Below are positions 33,848 through 41,229 of a stretch of 53,976 bases of DNA, piece by piece. Positions within the stretch are counted from its first letter, which is position 1; each line of letters begins with the position of its first letter. The translations under genes and the position numbers were made by a program. Below the pieces are notes generated by a model that had not been told where the DNA came from, did not search any database, and saw only the letters and a program-made list of their open reading frames with translations. This DNA is from DASWHF01 sp036393295. Lineage in GTDB: Bacteria; Pseudomonadota; Gammaproteobacteria; Acidiferrobacterales; UBA6901. The stretch is from assembly GCA_036393295.1 (NCBI GenBank), contig DASWHF010000009.1, forward strand, positions 1-53,976. Direction: 5' to 3'.

Positions 33848-33893
33848 CAAACATGTTTGTAGTATTGACATATCTATGTCAATTGTTTATAAA
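33848..33893 (+). promoter_or_regulatory. Promoter and operator of the XRE gene
   Basis: A consensus sigma-70 promoter, TTGACA (33865-33870), 17 bases, TATAAA (33888-33893). TTGACAT/ATGTCAA (33865-33882) is a perfect 7-bp inverted repeat over the -35 box, and CAAACATGTTTG (33848-33859) is a second 12-base palindrome just upstream. Both are likely sites for autorepression by the XRE protein, and the second lies toward the divergent LRAT-like gene. Confidence 0.75.
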
Positions 33894-33901
33894 TCGCACC
33901 G

Positions 33902-34237
33902 ATGATTTTCTACAGGGCTTTCGGAAACAAGCTCCGCCAGGCACGCAAAGCTGCGGGCCTGACCCAAGAGGTTTTGGCCGACCGTGTCGGTCTAAGCCGT
34001 CCCTCTATCGCCAATATCGAGCGCGGTAATCAACAGGTTCCGCTCCACATGCTTGATTCCTTTGCCTCAATACTGGGTATGAAGCCGTGCGAGCTGCTCC
34101 CAGAAGAAACGCACCCGAAAGAGAACAGACAACTGCCAAAAAAGCTGGCCGACAAACTTGAGCCACTACCCGAAGACAGACGGGAGTGGATCAGCCGTGT
34201 CGTTTCATCTAGCACCAGCCCAAAGGAGAAACCGTGA
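33902..34237 (+). CDS. XRE-family transcriptional regulator
   Basis: A 111-residue protein with an N-terminal helix-turn-helix (FGNKLRQARKAAGLTQEVLADRVGLSRPSIANIERG, about 7-45) and a hydrophilic C-terminal tail. The ATG lies about 2 bases after the predicted transcription start and has no Shine-Dalgarno sequence, so the mRNA is probably leaderless. It is coupled to the ImmA gene by a GTGA overlap. Such pairs are typical of phage-like and stress-responsive switches: the metallopeptidase cleaves the repressor. Confidence 0.9.
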   Translation: MIFYRAFGNKLRQARKAAGLTQEVLADRVGLSRPSIANIERGNQQVPLHMLDSFASILGMKPCELLPEETHPKENRQLPKKLADKLEPLPEDRREWISRVVSSSTSPKEKP

Positions 34238-34767
34238 GCATGAACCCCACGACCGAGGCACAGAAACTCCTAAAGAGTGCCCGAATAGACAACCCGCCGG
34301 TCAGCGTGGACAAGATAGCGGCGAAGCTCAAGGCACAACTTACATTCGAACCCTTCGAGGGCAAGGACGACATTTCTGGGATACTGTACCGGGACGAAAA
34401 GCAGACTGTCATCGGCATCAATTCTACCCACAGCAAAGCGCGTCAGCGATTCACAATTGCGCATGAGATAGGCCACCTCGTGTTACACAAGGGCGAGCTA
34501 TTCGTAGATCAGGCTGTGCGTGTTAACTTCCGAGACAAGCGATCGAGCCTCGCTGAGGATCAACAGGAAATCGAGGCGAACAAGTTCGCAGCCGAACTCC
34601 TGATGCCCCAAGAGATGATCAGGCGCGAGGTCGTAAAGTGCATTACGAAGAAGAAGGTCGCCACGGAAGCACAGCTCATGACGGAGCTCGCGCGCGTTTT
34701 TGAGGTCAGTGAACAAGCGATGGGATATAGGTTGTTCAATCTAGGCATTATCTCCTCGCCAAGCTAA
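34234..34767 (+). CDS. ImmA/IrrE-family metallopeptidase
   Basis: A 177-residue zinc protease with HEIGH at 77-81 in FTIAHEIGHLVLHKGE and the third ligand in EIEANKFAAELLMP. The start is GTG at 34234, with AAGGAG five bases before it and an overlap with the XRE stop; an ATG six bases later is less well placed. ImmA-type proteases cleave a cognate XRE repressor after a signal. Their target here is probably the adjacent regulator. Confidence 0.92.
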   Translation: MSMNPTTEAQKLLKSARIDNPPVSVDKIAAKLKAQLTFEPFEGKDDISGILYRDEKQTVIGINSTHSKARQRFTIAHEIGHLVLHKGELFVDQAVRVNFRDKRSSLAEDQQEIEANKFAAELLMPQEMIRREVVKCITKKKVATEAQLMTELARVFEVSEQAMGYRLFNLGIISSPS

Positions 34768-34854
34768 CGGCATTATCGGGGAAAATCACATACTTGTATT
34801 AGCGGGAACTTTGATCTGATCCTAATATGCTATTCATCGACTTAGAATGACCAC

Positions 34855-34959
34855 ATGCCCACGCTTGCCATACGGCCAATAGACGAAGCCTGCCTGGAGG
34901 CTAGCAAGCAGCTCGATCCCTCGCGGCGGTACAACCGGGTTAAACTGCTTAAATCTTGA
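34855..34959 (+). CDS. Possible 34-residue ORF before the restriction gene
   Basis: A short frame starting at ATG 34855 encodes MPTLAIRPIDEACLEASKQL and ends KLLKS five bases before the restriction gene's ATG. It has no recognisable domain and only a weak ribosome site. It could be a leader peptide that couples translation into the restriction gene, or chance. The rest of the 34768-34964 gap shows nothing else. Confidence 0.25.
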   Translation: MPTLAIRPIDEACLEASKQLDPSRRYNRVKLLKS

Positions 34960-34964
34960 TCCGT

Positions 34965-35924
34965 ATGAATCCAAAACGAATCAACGCCGACAAACCGCAC
35001 CTCTGGAAATCGGACATTGCCGCCTCCGTCGATCGTTTCAACCAGTGGTTCATGCGTTTCGCACCCTCGGCATTCCGCTCGACGCGCGTCGATACAACCA
35101 AGAATGTAAAAGCTGCGCTTCTGACAACGCGCGATCTCCGCAGTATCGACGTCGCCACGCTAAGAACCAACCCCGGTGCACTACCTACGCTCCGGATGTG
35201 CACAGCCCCGCCTTTAGCAGTGGACCGCCTGATCGGCCTTGCCTATGCAAACAAGAATCTTGTTGGGCGCATGGAGGAAGGCAAGCTACCAACAAAAATG
35301 GCGACGACGCAGCTCGACGCAGAGTTGAAAGCCCTTTGTCGCATTATCGAGAAACTGTTGGACCGTGACATTTTCCCGTGGCTCGATGCGGACAAGACGC
35401 CTACCGATCACGAACGCGACCGCGCATCCACGATTATCGCCGACCGGCTATGTAGCGCGGTCGCCAACCCCATTATTCGTAATGCCCAGGAACAGCGGCA
35501 ACTCAAACTCATCGGGGCACACCTGGACAAGCTCGGCTACAGAAAGCAACCCCACCCCGCCGGGAAACCGTTGAAAGAGATGGAAGCAGGCACATACACA
35601 TTCCGCATGAACGTGCCGGTGGGAAAATCTCTCAGGGTTAACATTCCCATCGACACAGTGATCCAGCCCAAACGTCTGCGCAAAGATCGCCTGCCGATCC
35701 TCATCGAGGCGAAGTCGGCGGGTGACTTCACCAACACCAATAAGCGGCGTAAAGAGGAAGCCACCAAGATTCACCAGCTTCAGGCGGCCTACGGAAAGTC
35801 CATGACGCTTGTTCTGTTCTTGTGCGGCTACTTCGGCAGCGACTATCTCGGCTACGAAGCGGCGGAGGGGTTGGACTGGGTATGGGAACACCGCATTGAC
35901 GACCTCAACAAACTGGGGCTGTAA
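34965..35924 (+). CDS. XamI-family type II restriction endonuclease
   Basis: A 319-residue protein. The N-terminus (WKSDIAASVDRFNQWFMRFAP) and the LPTLRM..PPLAVDRLIGLA stretch resemble the XamI restriction family. A PD-(D/E)xK nuclease core is visible as VNIPIDTVIQ (Asp230) and LPILIEAKSAG (Glu248, Lys250). XamI cuts GTCGAC; this specificity is assumed from the family, not seen. The methyltransferase gene follows 5 bases after its stop. No Shine-Dalgarno precedes the ATG, possibly keeping expression low. Confidence 0.75.
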   Translation: MNPKRINADKPHLWKSDIAASVDRFNQWFMRFAPSAFRSTRVDTTKNVKAALLTTRDLRSIDVATLRTNPGALPTLRMCTAPPLAVDRLIGLAYANKNLVGRMEEGKLPTKMATTQLDAELKALCRIIEKLLDRDIFPWLDADKTPTDHERDRASTIIADRLCSAVANPIIRNAQEQRQLKLIGAHLDKLGYRKQPHPAGKPLKEMEAGTYTFRMNVPVGKSLRVNIPIDTVIQPKRLRKDRLPILIEAKSAGDFTNTNKRRKEEATKIHQLQAAYGKSMTLVLFLCGYFGSDYLGYEAAEGLDWVWEHRIDDLNKLGL

Positions 35925-35929
35925 GCGAG

Positions 35930-37558
35930 ATGACCTCTCATAACACAGAAACGATTGAGGACCGCAGGCAGGCGCTGCAGGCACAAATTGACACCGGTCG
36001 ATCAATGGCCGAGCGGAACCGCCTCGGCCAGTTCGCCACGCCGAACGTGTTGGCGGTGGAGATCGCAACCTATGTCGCATCGTTGCTGGGGCAGAGCGGA
36101 AAAACAGTTCGCTTTGGCGATCCCGCCATCGGTTCCGGTAGTTTTTTCTCGGCGGCCCTGGCTGTGCTCGGAGCGGACCGTATCAGGAGTGCGGTCGGGA
36201 TTGAGATTGACCCCGCCTTTTGCGAAGCGGCGCGTCGCCTGTGGAGCGATGCAGGGCTTAAAGTGGTCAGCGGCGACTTCACGCGACTCGTTGCTTTCGA
36301 CGCTTCTCCACCCGCGCCGAACCTCATCTTGGCAAACCCGCCATACGTTCGGCATCACCATCTGGAACGCGATGATAAGGTGCGCCTGAGAGACCTCGCA
36401 TACAAGATGACTGGTATCGAGGTCAACGGGCTGGCGGGTTTGTATGTCTACTTCCTGCTCCTCGCTACCGCGTGGATGGAGGATGACGGAATTGCCGCCT
36501 GGCTCATCCCTTCGGAGTTCATGGATGTCAACTACGGTGCCGCGCTCAAGAGCTACCTAACAGATCGCGTGACACTGATCCGCGTTCATCGCTTCGACCC
36601 CGACGATGTCCAATTCGACGACGCTCTGGTCTCCTCCGTTGTTCTGGTTTTCCGCAAATCGCCACCGCCACCAAGCCACGCCGTGGAATTTACCTTTGGT
36701 GGCAGCATCGCCAAACCTCATGTCAGCGAGTCAATTCCCCTCGATCGGCTGCGCAAATCTCGAAAGTGGACCGCTCACCCTGGCCACGAGAAGAACGACC
36801 GCCGCACGGCAAACGATGGCCACGGGCCAACGCTCTCGGACTTTTTCCGCATCCAGCGCGGCATTGCCACGGGGAGCAACAAATTTTTCGTGCTTGACCG
36901 CGCCGAAGCCCTGCGCCTCGGCCTGCCTGATCGGTACTTGCGCCCTATTCTGCCCAGCCCGCGCCATCTACAGATGACGGTGATCGAAAGGGGTGAGGAT
37001 GGCTATCCGCTTATCTACCCTCAGCTCTGTGTCATTGACTGCGATCTTCCAGAAGCGGTTGTGGAATCGCAGTACCCGGCGCTGTGGGCTTATCTGCAAA
37101 CCGCCGAAGAACGTGGCGTCAAGGATGGCTACCTCGTGGGCAAGCGCACCCCGTGGTACAAACAGGAACAGCGTGGACCCGCCCCGTTCCTTTGCACCTA
37201 CATGGGGCGCGGCTCGGACGAAAAACAGCCATTTCGATTCATCTGGAATCGCTCCGGGGCCATCGCAACGAATTTGTATCTTATGCTCTACGCGCGGGAC
37301 GCCCTTGCCGCCATGCTCCGCCAGTACCCAGAGCGCGGTGCGGACGTTCACAGCCTGTTGTGCCGCGTCACCGGCCACGAGTTGCGAGGCGAAGGACGTG
37401 TGTACGGTGGCGGCCTGAACAAGATAGAACCAAGCGAACTTGGCCGCATCTCCGCTATGCCCCTGCTTAATCGGTGGCCAGAACTGAATTATGCCATGTC
37501 GCGGCAACAAACATTTGAGTTGGCTGAACCAAAGGCAATCTGGGTAGTATCTACATAA
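35930..37558 (+). CDS. N6-adenine DNA methyltransferase (XamI-type)
   Basis: A 542-residue enzyme of the Eco57I/XamI methylase group. MAERNRLGQFATP precedes the SAM-binding motif I FGDPAIGSGSFF (62-73), and the catalytic motif IV is NPPY at 136-139. The C-terminal half (~300-540) is a target-recognition region. It protects host DNA from the adjacent endonuclease; family data predict adenine methylation in GTCGAC. The start at 35930 is directly after the restriction gene stop with GCGAGA ahead. Confidence 0.88.
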   Translation: MTSHNTETIEDRRQALQAQIDTGRSMAERNRLGQFATPNVLAVEIATYVASLLGQSGKTVRFGDPAIGSGSFFSAALAVLGADRIRSAVGIEIDPAFCEAARRLWSDAGLKVVSGDFTRLVAFDASPPAPNLILANPPYVRHHHLERDDKVRLRDLAYKMTGIEVNGLAGLYVYFLLLATAWMEDDGIAAWLIPSEFMDVNYGAALKSYLTDRVTLIRVHRFDPDDVQFDDALVSSVVLVFRKSPPPPSHAVEFTFGGSIAKPHVSESIPLDRLRKSRKWTAHPGHEKNDRRTANDGHGPTLSDFFRIQRGIATGSNKFFVLDRAEALRLGLPDRYLRPILPSPRHLQMTVIERGEDGYPLIYPQLCVIDCDLPEAVVESQYPALWAYLQTAEERGVKDGYLVGKRTPWYKQEQRGPAPFLCTYMGRGSDEKQPFRFIWNRSGAIATNLYLMLYARDALAAMLRQYPERGADVHSLLCRVTGHELRGEGRVYGGGLNKIEPSELGRISAMPLLNRWPELNYAMSRQQTFELAEPKAIWVVST

Positions 37559-37634
37559 TATTTGTCTGGTGTGTGCCTGTCGTACCCTTGTGTAGTGATT
37601 CGCATGACCTGCCAATAGACCGAACAATAGGGAC

Positions 37635-37655
37635 GAACAATAGGGGACGTACCCT
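37635..37655. repeat. Right inverted repeat of the island
   Basis: GAACAATAGGGGACGTACCC followed by T is the near-exact complement of the left repeat at 32274. A partial second copy, GAACAATAGGGACG, precedes it. The repeat ends one base before the stop codon of the WYL gene at 37657, so the boundary abuts that coding end. Confidence 0.8.
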
Positions 37656-37656
37656 C

Positions 37657-38064
37657 TCAACGGCGGTGGGGGTTCTTCGGCAGGTGCGGGCCCATCTCCT
37701 GGGAGAGCGCCTGCGGCGGGTAGGAGAAGGACTTGCGGCGATCGTCGACCAGGGCCACCAGGCCGTTGCGGTACTTCATCTTCGTGGCGCTGAAGCCCTC
37801 GTCGGTGCGGGTCGTAAAGGTTTCCTTCAGCATCGACACGGCGGTGATCTTCTTGACGCGGAACGGGCGCCAGAACGGCGGCGGCCGGCCCGAGGACGAA
37901 TAGCCTCGCGTCTGGAAGCCGTCGACCACCACCTCGCCGTTGTCCGCGGTATAAATGGCGTGCGGCTCGATGACCCGGATGTGGGCCTGATCATGGTAAC
38001 GGATCGCCACGCAGCGCTTCTGCCTGATGGCGGTCGTCAGCACTTGCAGGATGTTGGGCACCAT
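37657..38064 (-). CDS. WYL-domain protein
   Basis: A 135-residue protein that is mostly one WYL domain: KRCVAIRYHDQAHIRVIEPHAIYTADNGEVVVDGFQ then RVKKITAV. It lacks the helix-turn-helix usually fused to WYL domains, so it may bind a ligand or nucleic acid as a stand-alone regulator. WYL proteins are often linked to defence loci. Its base composition is like the core genome, placing it outside the island edge. The start at 38064 is preceded by an AT-rich stretch. Confidence 0.65.
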   Translation of the reverse strand: MVPNILQVLTTAIRQKRCVAIRYHDQAHIRVIEPHAIYTADNGEVVVDGFQTRGYSSSGRPPPFWRPFRVKKITAVSMLKETFTTRTDEGFSATKMKYRNGLVALVDDRRKSFSYPPQALSQEMGPHLPKNPHRR

Positions 38065-38210
38065 TTATCCACCGTAGTTATATTTTTATAGTTATTGTTA
38101 TGGATCAAGGAGATCCTATCCACTCCGAATATTACGTTAAGGGCGCCCGCAGTGGCAAGATCTCCGGATGAATGGTCTGTTTGATAGCCCCGGCGGTCGG
38201 CCGGTCGCCG

Positions 38211-38239
38211 GGTCCGGCCTGGACCGTCGGATTTTTTTT
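38211..38239 (+). terminator. Orphan hairpin with T8 run on the plus strand
   Basis: GGTCC, loop GGCCT, GGACC, then GTCGGA and eight Ts. It reads as a weak intrinsic terminator on the plus strand, yet both flanking genes (WYL and mgtE) are on the minus strand. The 194-base gap 38065-38258 otherwise has only AT-rich sequence near 38080-38100. Confidence 0.35.
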
Positions 38240-38258
38240 CACCCTCGCCGTAAGCCTT

Positions 38259-39614
38259 TCACAGCAGGAATATCGTCGCCAGGCCGAGGAAGGCGAAGAA
38301 GCCCACCACGTCGGTGACGGTGGTCAGGATCACGCCGCTGGCGATCGCCGGATCCACCCCGAGCCGGCGGACCACGATCGGGATCACCACGCCCGCCAGC
38401 GCCGCAATCGCGAGATTGATCAGCATCGCCACCGCGATCACGATGCCGAGCGACAGGCTCTTGTGCCACAGCACGGTGACCACCGCCACCGCGAGCGCGA
38501 ACACCAGCCCGTTCATGGCGCCGACCGCCAGCTCCTTGACCAGCACGCGCCGGGCGTTGGCCTCGGTCACGATCCCGAGCGCGAGCGCCCGCACCACGGT
38601 GGTCAGCGTCTGGGTGCCGGCGTTGCCGCCCATGCCGGCGACCACCGGCATCATCACCGCCAGCGCCACGACCTTCTCGATCGTGTCCTCGAACAGGCCG
38701 ACCACCGAGGCGGCGATGATGGCCGTGAACAGATTCACGCCCAGCCACACCGAGCGCCTCCGGCTGGTGCGCAGCGCCGGCGCGAACACGTCTTCGTCCT
38801 CGCTCAGGCCGGCGCGCGCCAGCACCGTGCGGTCGGCCTCCTCGCGGATCACGTCGACCACGTCGTCGACCGTGATGCGGCCGAGCAGCCGGTTCTGCTC
38901 GTCGACCACCGGCGCGGTGACCAGGTTGTACCGCTCGAAGGCATCGGCGACCTCGGTGTCCGGGGTCTGCGCCGGGAAAACGATGAGATCGCACTGCATC
39001 ACTTCCGACACCCGGCGCGCGGGGTTGGACGTCAGCAGCCGCGAGACCGACAGGGCGCCCAGCAGCCGGTCGCTGCGGTCGACGACGAACAGGCGGTTGG
39101 TGTGCTCGGGCAGCTCGCCGCGCTGCCGCAGGTAGCGCAGCACCACCTCGAGGGTCAGGTTCTCGCGCACCGTGACGGTGTCGACGTTCATCAGGCCGCC
39201 GGCGGTGTCCTCGCCGTAGGACAGCACGGCGTCCAACCGCTGGCGATCCTGCTTGTCCATGACGAACAGGATCTCGGCGATCGCCTCGTCCGACAGGTCG
39301 GGGATCAGGTCGGCGATCTCGTCGACATCCAGCGTGCGCGCCGCCGCCACCAGCTCGCGCTGATCCATTTCCCGGATGATGTCCTCGCGCACCGCCTCCG
39401 AGACCTCGATCAGCACCTCGCCTTCGACCTTGGGGTCGACCTGATCCCAGACCGCGCGCCGCAGCGCCGGCGGAATGCTCTCCAGGAGCGTGGCGATGTC
39501 GGCCGGGTGGAGGCCGGCGAGCATTACGCGCACGCTGTCGAGGCGCTGCTCCTCGAGGGCGCTCAACAGCAGCTTGAGATTGTCGGGTTGCTTTCTGGTG
39601 CGCGACCTGGCCAT
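38259..39614 (-). CDS. mgtE: Magnesium transporter MgtE
   Basis: A 451-residue magnesium channel: an N-terminal superhelical domain (~1-130), two CBS domains (~130-255) that sense cytoplasmic Mg2+, and a five-helix membrane domain ending LGLATIFLL. The block PVVAGMGGNAGTQTLTTVVRALALG is the family pore signature. The start at 39614 is chosen over the upstream in-frame Met as it gives the usual 450 residues. No M-box riboswitch-like leader was recognised in the short upstream gap. Confidence 0.96.
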   Translation of the reverse strand: MARSRTRKQPDNLKLLLSALEEQRLDSVRVMLAGLHPADIATLLESIPPALRRAVWDQVDPKVEGEVLIEVSEAVREDIIREMDQRELVAAARTLDVDEIADLIPDLSDEAIAEILFVMDKQDRQRLDAVLSYGEDTAGGLMNVDTVTVRENLTLEVVLRYLRQRGELPEHTNRLFVVDRSDRLLGALSVSRLLTSNPARRVSEVMQCDLIVFPAQTPDTEVADAFERYNLVTAPVVDEQNRLLGRITVDDVVDVIREEADRTVLARAGLSEDEDVFAPALRTSRRRSVWLGVNLFTAIIAASVVGLFEDTIEKVVALAVMMPVVAGMGGNAGTQTLTTVVRALALGIVTEANARRVLVKELAVGAMNGLVFALAVAVVTVLWHKSLSLGIVIAVAMLINLAIAALAGVVIPIVVRRLGVDPAIASGVILTTVTDVVGFFAFLGLATIFLL

Positions 39615-39776
39615 GCGGGTGATCCTGATGCGTCGTCCGGCGCCCGGTGGGGCGATCAAACCAGGCAGCAGTTTAGAGGGTCGCCTGCAATTCGCCTAGG
39701 CGCCGCCCGGAACCGGCCGCCCGCGGCGCCGACAGAGTGGGCAGAGGATGCGGAGAAATACGGCGGGCCCGGCGCG

Positions 39777-41132
39777 TCAGCTGCCGGCGATGGTCATGCC
39801 GTCGATCAGGATCGACCCGGTGCGGATGTTGCCGCGCAAATCGACATCGCTGCCGACCGCGACCAGTTGCCGGAACATGTCCTTGAGGTTGCCGGCCACG
39901 GTGATCTCCTCGACCGGATACTGGATTTCGCCGTTCTCGACCCAGAAGCCGGCGGCGCCGCGCGAGTAGTCGCCGGTCACGGTGTTGACGCCGAAGCCGA
40001 TCAGCTCGGTGACCAGCAGGCCGGTGTGCATCTGCGCGAGCAGGCCCGCGAGGTCGCGCTCGCCCGGGGCGATGCTCAGGTTGTGGACGCCGCCGGCGTT
40101 GCCGGTGGTGCGCAGCTTGAGCTTGCGCGCCGAGTAGCTGTCGAGCACATAGCCCTGCAGGATGCCGTCGCGCACCAGGTCGCGGTCGCGGGTCGCCACG
40201 CCCTCGTTGTCGAACGGCGCGCTGCCGAGCGCGCGCTTCAAGTGCGGGCGCTCGTCGATGCGCACCTGCGGCGCGAACACCGGCTGGTCGAGCCGGTCCA
40301 GCAGGAACGACGCTTGCCGGTAGAGGCTGCTGCCGCGCACCGCGCCGACGAAGTGCGACAGCAGGCTGGCGGCCACCGGCGCTTCGTAAACCACCGGCGC
40401 GCGGCGCGTGGCGAGCTTGCGGGCGTCCAGCCGGCGCAGGCTGCGCTGCGCGGCGCTGCGCCCGACCTGCTCGGCGGCCTCGAGGTCGCCGGCCCGACGC
40501 GCCGCGCTGTACCAGTAATCGCGCTGCATGCCGCTCTCGTTCTGGGCGATCACCGCGCAGCTCAAACCGTGGCGCGTGGCGGCCACCGTGCCGAGGAAAC
40601 CGTGGGTGTTGCCGTAAACCTCGACGCCTTCATGGCTGGAGACCGAGGCGCCGTCGGAATTGCGGATGCGCGCATCCGTATCGCGCGCCGCCGCCTCGCA
40701 GCGCTGCGCCAGCTCGATCGCCGCTTCCGAGCCGAGCGCCCAGGGATGATGGAGGTCGAGATCGGGGATGTCGGTCGCCAGCGTGTCCGGATCCGCCAGC
40801 CCGGCGCAATCGTCGGCCGCCGTGTACTTGGCGATGCTGGCGGCGGCGCGCACCGTCTCGCGGATCGCCGTCGCGCGGAGATCGGAGCTGCTCGCCGAGC
40901 CGGTATGCTGGCCGAAGTACACGGTCACGCCGAGACCGCGGTCGCGGGTGTGCTCGATGGTCTCGACCTCGCCGAGCCGCACCGTCACCACCATGCCGCG
41001 GCTCAGGCTCAGGCTCGCCTCCGCGCCGCTCGCCCCGAGCCGCCTGGCCTCGGCCAGCGCGCTCGCCACGCCTTCGCGCAGCTCGTCGACATTGAACGCC
41101 CCGCGGGTATCGGTTTCGGTCACGGATGCCAT
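39777..41132 (-). CDS. pmbA: Metalloprotease-like protein PmbA/TldE
   Basis: A 451-residue TldE/PmbA protein, the partner of TldD in a heterodimeric metalloprotease that degrades unfolded peptides and matures microcins or modified peptides. The conserved C-terminal block FGVNTVTGDYSRGAAGFWVENGE is present, and the protein lacks the HExxxH metal motif, as normal for TldE. tldD is the next gene upstream with ~100 bases between. Length equals the family norm. Confidence 0.95.
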   Translation of the reverse strand: MASVTETDTRGAFNVDELREGVASALAEARRLGASGAEASLSLSRGMVVTVRLGEVETIEHTRDRGLGVTVYFGQHTGSASSSDLRATAIRETVRAAASIAKYTAADDCAGLADPDTLATDIPDLDLHHPWALGSEAAIELAQRCEAAARDTDARIRNSDGASVSSHEGVEVYGNTHGFLGTVAATRHGLSCAVIAQNESGMQRDYWYSAARRAGDLEAAEQVGRSAAQRSLRRLDARKLATRRAPVVYEAPVAASLLSHFVGAVRGSSLYRQASFLLDRLDQPVFAPQVRIDERPHLKRALGSAPFDNEGVATRDRDLVRDGILQGYVLDSYSARKLKLRTTGNAGGVHNLSIAPGERDLAGLLAQMHTGLLVTELIGFGVNTVTGDYSRGAAGFWVENGEIQYPVEEITVAGNLKDMFRQLVAVGSDVDLRGNIRTGSILIDGMTIAGS

Positions 41133-41229
41133 CGATCGCGCCTTTCGTATGTTAATGATGCGCCGGCGGCACGCCGACGCCTACGACCACTCGCCCCTAG
41201 CCACTCGCCACTTGTCACTTGTATCTGAT

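Larger units (their letters stand above)
32274..37655. mobile_element. Genomic island bracketed by inverted repeats
   Basis: The segment between the inverted repeats at 32274 and 37635 interrupts GC-rich housekeeping genes and is visibly lower in GC, most clearly at 32.3-34.9 kb. It carries an E2-like/LRAT-like gene pair, an XRE-ImmA pair and a XamI-type restriction-modification pair. No integrase or transposase is present inside, so if mobile it would move in trans or be an inactive remnant. The boundaries are inferred from repeats and composition. Confidence 0.6.

Noticed and set aside
38065..38258. Magnesium riboswitch for mgtE
   Set aside because: This gap is downstream of mgtE; its true leader (39615-39776) shows no M-box-like structure that I can recognise.
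38172..41228. A 1018-codon open frame on the plus strand opposite mgtE and pmbA
   Set aside because: Antisense shadow of two well-conserved minus-strand genes; composition is biased and no motif is present.
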